This document shows, piece after piece, positions 6,508 to 11,488 of a stretch of DNA of 11,488 bases. The notes under the pieces were generated by a model that did no database searches, was not told where the DNA came from, and worked only from the letters and a program-made list of their open reading frames with translations. The DNA comes from Chloroflexota bacterium. Its GTDB lineage: Bacteria > Chloroflexota > Anaerolineae > Anaerolineales > E44-bin32. Within the stretch, counting starts at the first letter, position 1. Each line of letters opens with the position of its first letter. A program made the translations under genes and the position numbers. Location: assembly GCA_026390045.1 (NCBI GenBank), contig JAPLGR010000034.1:1-11488 (forward strand). Direction: 5' to 3'.

Positions 6508-6529
6508 ACTGAAGAGTGACGGGAAGCCT
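6497..6529 (+). other. 5' arm of the 16S precursor processing stem
   Basis: These 33 bases pair with 8193-8225. I count 29 Watson-Crick pairs, 2 G-U pairs (6521 and 6526) and 2 mismatches (6499 and 6505). The arms lie outside both ends of mature 16S, as expected for the RNase III substrate that releases pre-16S rRNA. The boxA-like site forms the foot of this stem. Confidence 0.85.
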
Positions 6530-6562
6530 GGCGAACCTTGGTCCAGTCAATAAGGAACCGAT

Positions 6563-6576
6563 CCCTCGCAAGAGGG
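6563..6576 (+). other. Small tetraloop hairpin just before mature 16S
   Basis: CCCTC-GCAA-GAGGG has a GNRA-type tetraloop. It is nested in a weaker outer stem AGGAA (6553-6557) / TTCCT (6582-6586) that reaches the mature 5' end. It is probably a local leader fold involved in 16S 5' maturation. Confidence 0.45.
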
Positions 6577-6583
6577 TGACTTT

Positions 6584-8096
<1,513 letters not shown>

Positions 8097-8106
8097 CTAA
8101 GGGAGT

Positions 8107-8172
8107 CCCGAGCAAAGGCTTTCGGGCCGGCGCTCGACCTCCAGACTCAGATGCCCGACTCGGTGGTTGGGC
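8107..8172 (+). other. Structured 16S-tRNA spacer hairpins
   Basis: Two hairpins are visible. CCCG-AGC...GCT-TT-CGGG spans 8107-8126, and GCCCGAC-TCGGTG-GTTGGGC spans 8153-8172 (7 pairs, one G-T). They lie between mature 16S and the 3' arm of the processing stem, and are part of the precursor that is removed. Confidence 0.45.
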
Positions 8173-8192
8173 AAACTGGTCCCGGGCGAGCA

Positions 8193-8225
8193 AGGTTTCC
8201 TGTCACTCTTCAGTTGCTAAGGCGC
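8193..8225 (+). other. 3' arm of the 16S precursor processing stem
   Basis: This arm pairs with 6497-6529 (29 Watson-Crick, 2 G-U, 2 mismatches). The 3' arm ends 7 bases before tRNA-Ile, so RNase III cutting here would separate 16S from the tRNA part of the transcript. Confidence 0.85.
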
Positions 8226-8232
8226 GCAACGC

Positions 8233-8306
8233 GGGCCTTTAGCTCAGTTGGTTAGTGCGTTCCTCTGATAAGGGAGAGGTCTCAGGTTCGAATCCTGAAA
8301 GGCCCA
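8233..8306 (+). tRNA. tRNA-Ile (GAT)
   Basis: This 74-nt tRNA has anticodon GAT at 8267-8269 and reads AUC and AUU. The acceptor stem GGGCCTT/AAGGCCC is perfect, the discriminator is A8306, and the T arm TCAGG-TTCGAAT-CCTGA is perfect. The anticodon stem TTCCT/GGGAG has two G-U pairs. The D stem GCTC/GTGC has a U12-U23 mismatch where most tRNA-Ile have U12-A23. No CCA is encoded. It lies in the 16S-23S spacer, its usual place. Confidence 0.95.
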
Positions 8307-8352
8307 CTGGGGCGCCGTCGACGGGATGGGGCGGCCGGGTTGGGATCGACTT

Positions 8353-8425
8353 GGGGATGTAGCTCAGCTGGGAGAGCGCTGCTTTTGCAAAGCAGAAGTC
8401 AGGGGTTCGAGTCCCCTCATCTCCA
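8353..8425 (+). tRNA. tRNA-Ala (TGC)
   Basis: This 73-nt tRNA has anticodon TGC at 8386-8388. The acceptor stem GGGGATG/CATCTCC contains the G3-U70 wobble that alanyl-tRNA synthetase uses for recognition. D stem GCTC/GAGC, anticodon stem CTGCT/AGCAG and T stem AGGGG/CCCCT are all complete. The discriminator is A8425 and CCA is not encoded. It is separated from tRNA-Ile by 46 bases. Confidence 0.97.
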
Positions 8426-8483
8426 CCTGAGCGCCGGAGGACACAGAGCTTGACGAAGGTAGCAGCCGGCCGAACTGAATAGC

Positions 8484-8539
8484 CTGCAGGTACATCCGCC
8501 TCGCGCATGCGGCCCGGCGAAGGATGTGCCGGGCTGCAG
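8484..8539 (+). other. Long spacer hairpin between tRNA-Ala and 23S
   Basis: CTGCAG (8484-8489) and ACATCC (8492-8497) pair with GGATGT (8522-8527) and CTGCAG (8534-8539), with an uneven internal loop. The 8426-8692 spacer holds no gene. Besides this fold, it contains the second boxA-like site and GC-rich sequence. Confidence 0.4.
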
Positions 8540-8638
8540 TGTCTCTCGGCCAGGTGATCTCCCGGGGCCTGCTTCCCACCAGGGGTGGGGCGCAGACCCG
8601 GGCGGGACCACCGCCCAGTCCCAGACGATCGGGACGAT

Positions 8639-8649
8639 GCACCTTAACA
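8639..8649 (+). promoter_or_regulatory. boxA-like antitermination site before 23S
   Basis: GCACCTTAACA is identical to 6497-6507. Similarity extends downstream (ACTGAAGAGTG in the leader, ACCGAATAGCG here). A second boxA in the 16S-23S spacer is the arrangement known from E. coli, where it reloads the antitermination complex. It lies about 44 bases before mature 23S and probably also belongs to the 5' arm of the 23S processing stem, whose partner is outside the window. Confidence 0.6.
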
Positions 8650-8692
8650 ACCGAATAGCGCAAAGAAGAACGCCGAATTCTCCGCATCACGT

Positions 8693-11488
<2,796 letters not shown>

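Noticed and set aside
6297..6512. A 71-codon sense frame in the rRNA leader as a leader peptide
   Set aside because: No Shine-Dalgarno, no recognisable composition, and it runs through P2 and the processing stem; structure and promoters explain the region better.
8450..8485. TTGACG in the tRNA-23S spacer as an internal promoter
   Set aside because: The nearest -10-like hexamer, TAGCCT at 8480, is 24 bases away, too far for a sigma-70 promoter.

Overview
This window is chromosomal sequence that is GC-rich by eye, and everything I can support lies on the + strand. It looks like a member of the Chloroflexota (moderate confidence). The pointers are a secreted SH3-like protein with a Thr-Pro-rich stalk, a type common in Anaerolineae and relatives. 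A second is a 16S gene with a shortened helix near 7030-7060 whose probe site matches EUB338-III rather than EUB338. A third is a 23S gene without the long actinobacterial helix-54 insertion. I could not run a phylogeny, so class-level placement is open.

Region 1 (1-5322) is a housekeeping pair with an insert. The 3' part of dnaX (clamp-loader tau/gamma subunit) is followed 9 bases later by a 583-aa polytopic membrane protein of GT-C type. A second GT-C / GT39-like membrane glycosyltransferase follows, then recR. In most bacteria dnaX and recR flank the small gene ybaB/ebfC; here that gene is absent and two large membrane enzymes sit in its place. DnaX and RecR act in replication and recombination repair. 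The two membrane proteins probably move sugars from polyprenyl-phosphate donors outside the membrane, and their acceptors are unknown.

Region 2 (5348-6127) is an exported, possibly lipid-anchored protein with an SH3b domain and an Ig-like beta domain. It has a strong ribosome binding site and a GTG start.

Region 3 (6128-6583) is a gene-free stretch of about 450 bases that controls an rRNA operon. It holds a run of palindromes and two sigma-70-type promoters (TTGACA-N18-TAGAAT and TTGACG-N17-TAGCAT). A chain of hairpins lies between the promoters, and a boxA-like antitermination site sits at the foot of a 33-bp precursor processing stem. The core promoter hexamers lie inside inverted repeats, which is the most unusual thing in the window.

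Region 4 (6584-11488) is the rRNA operon: 16S rRNA, tRNA-Ile(GAT), tRNA-Ala(TGC), and a 23S rRNA cut by the window end roughly 190 bases before its 3' end. The spacer carries a second copy of the boxA-like sequence before the 23S gene. All open reading frames inside the rRNA genes are chance. I found no mobile element, CRISPR array or defence system.
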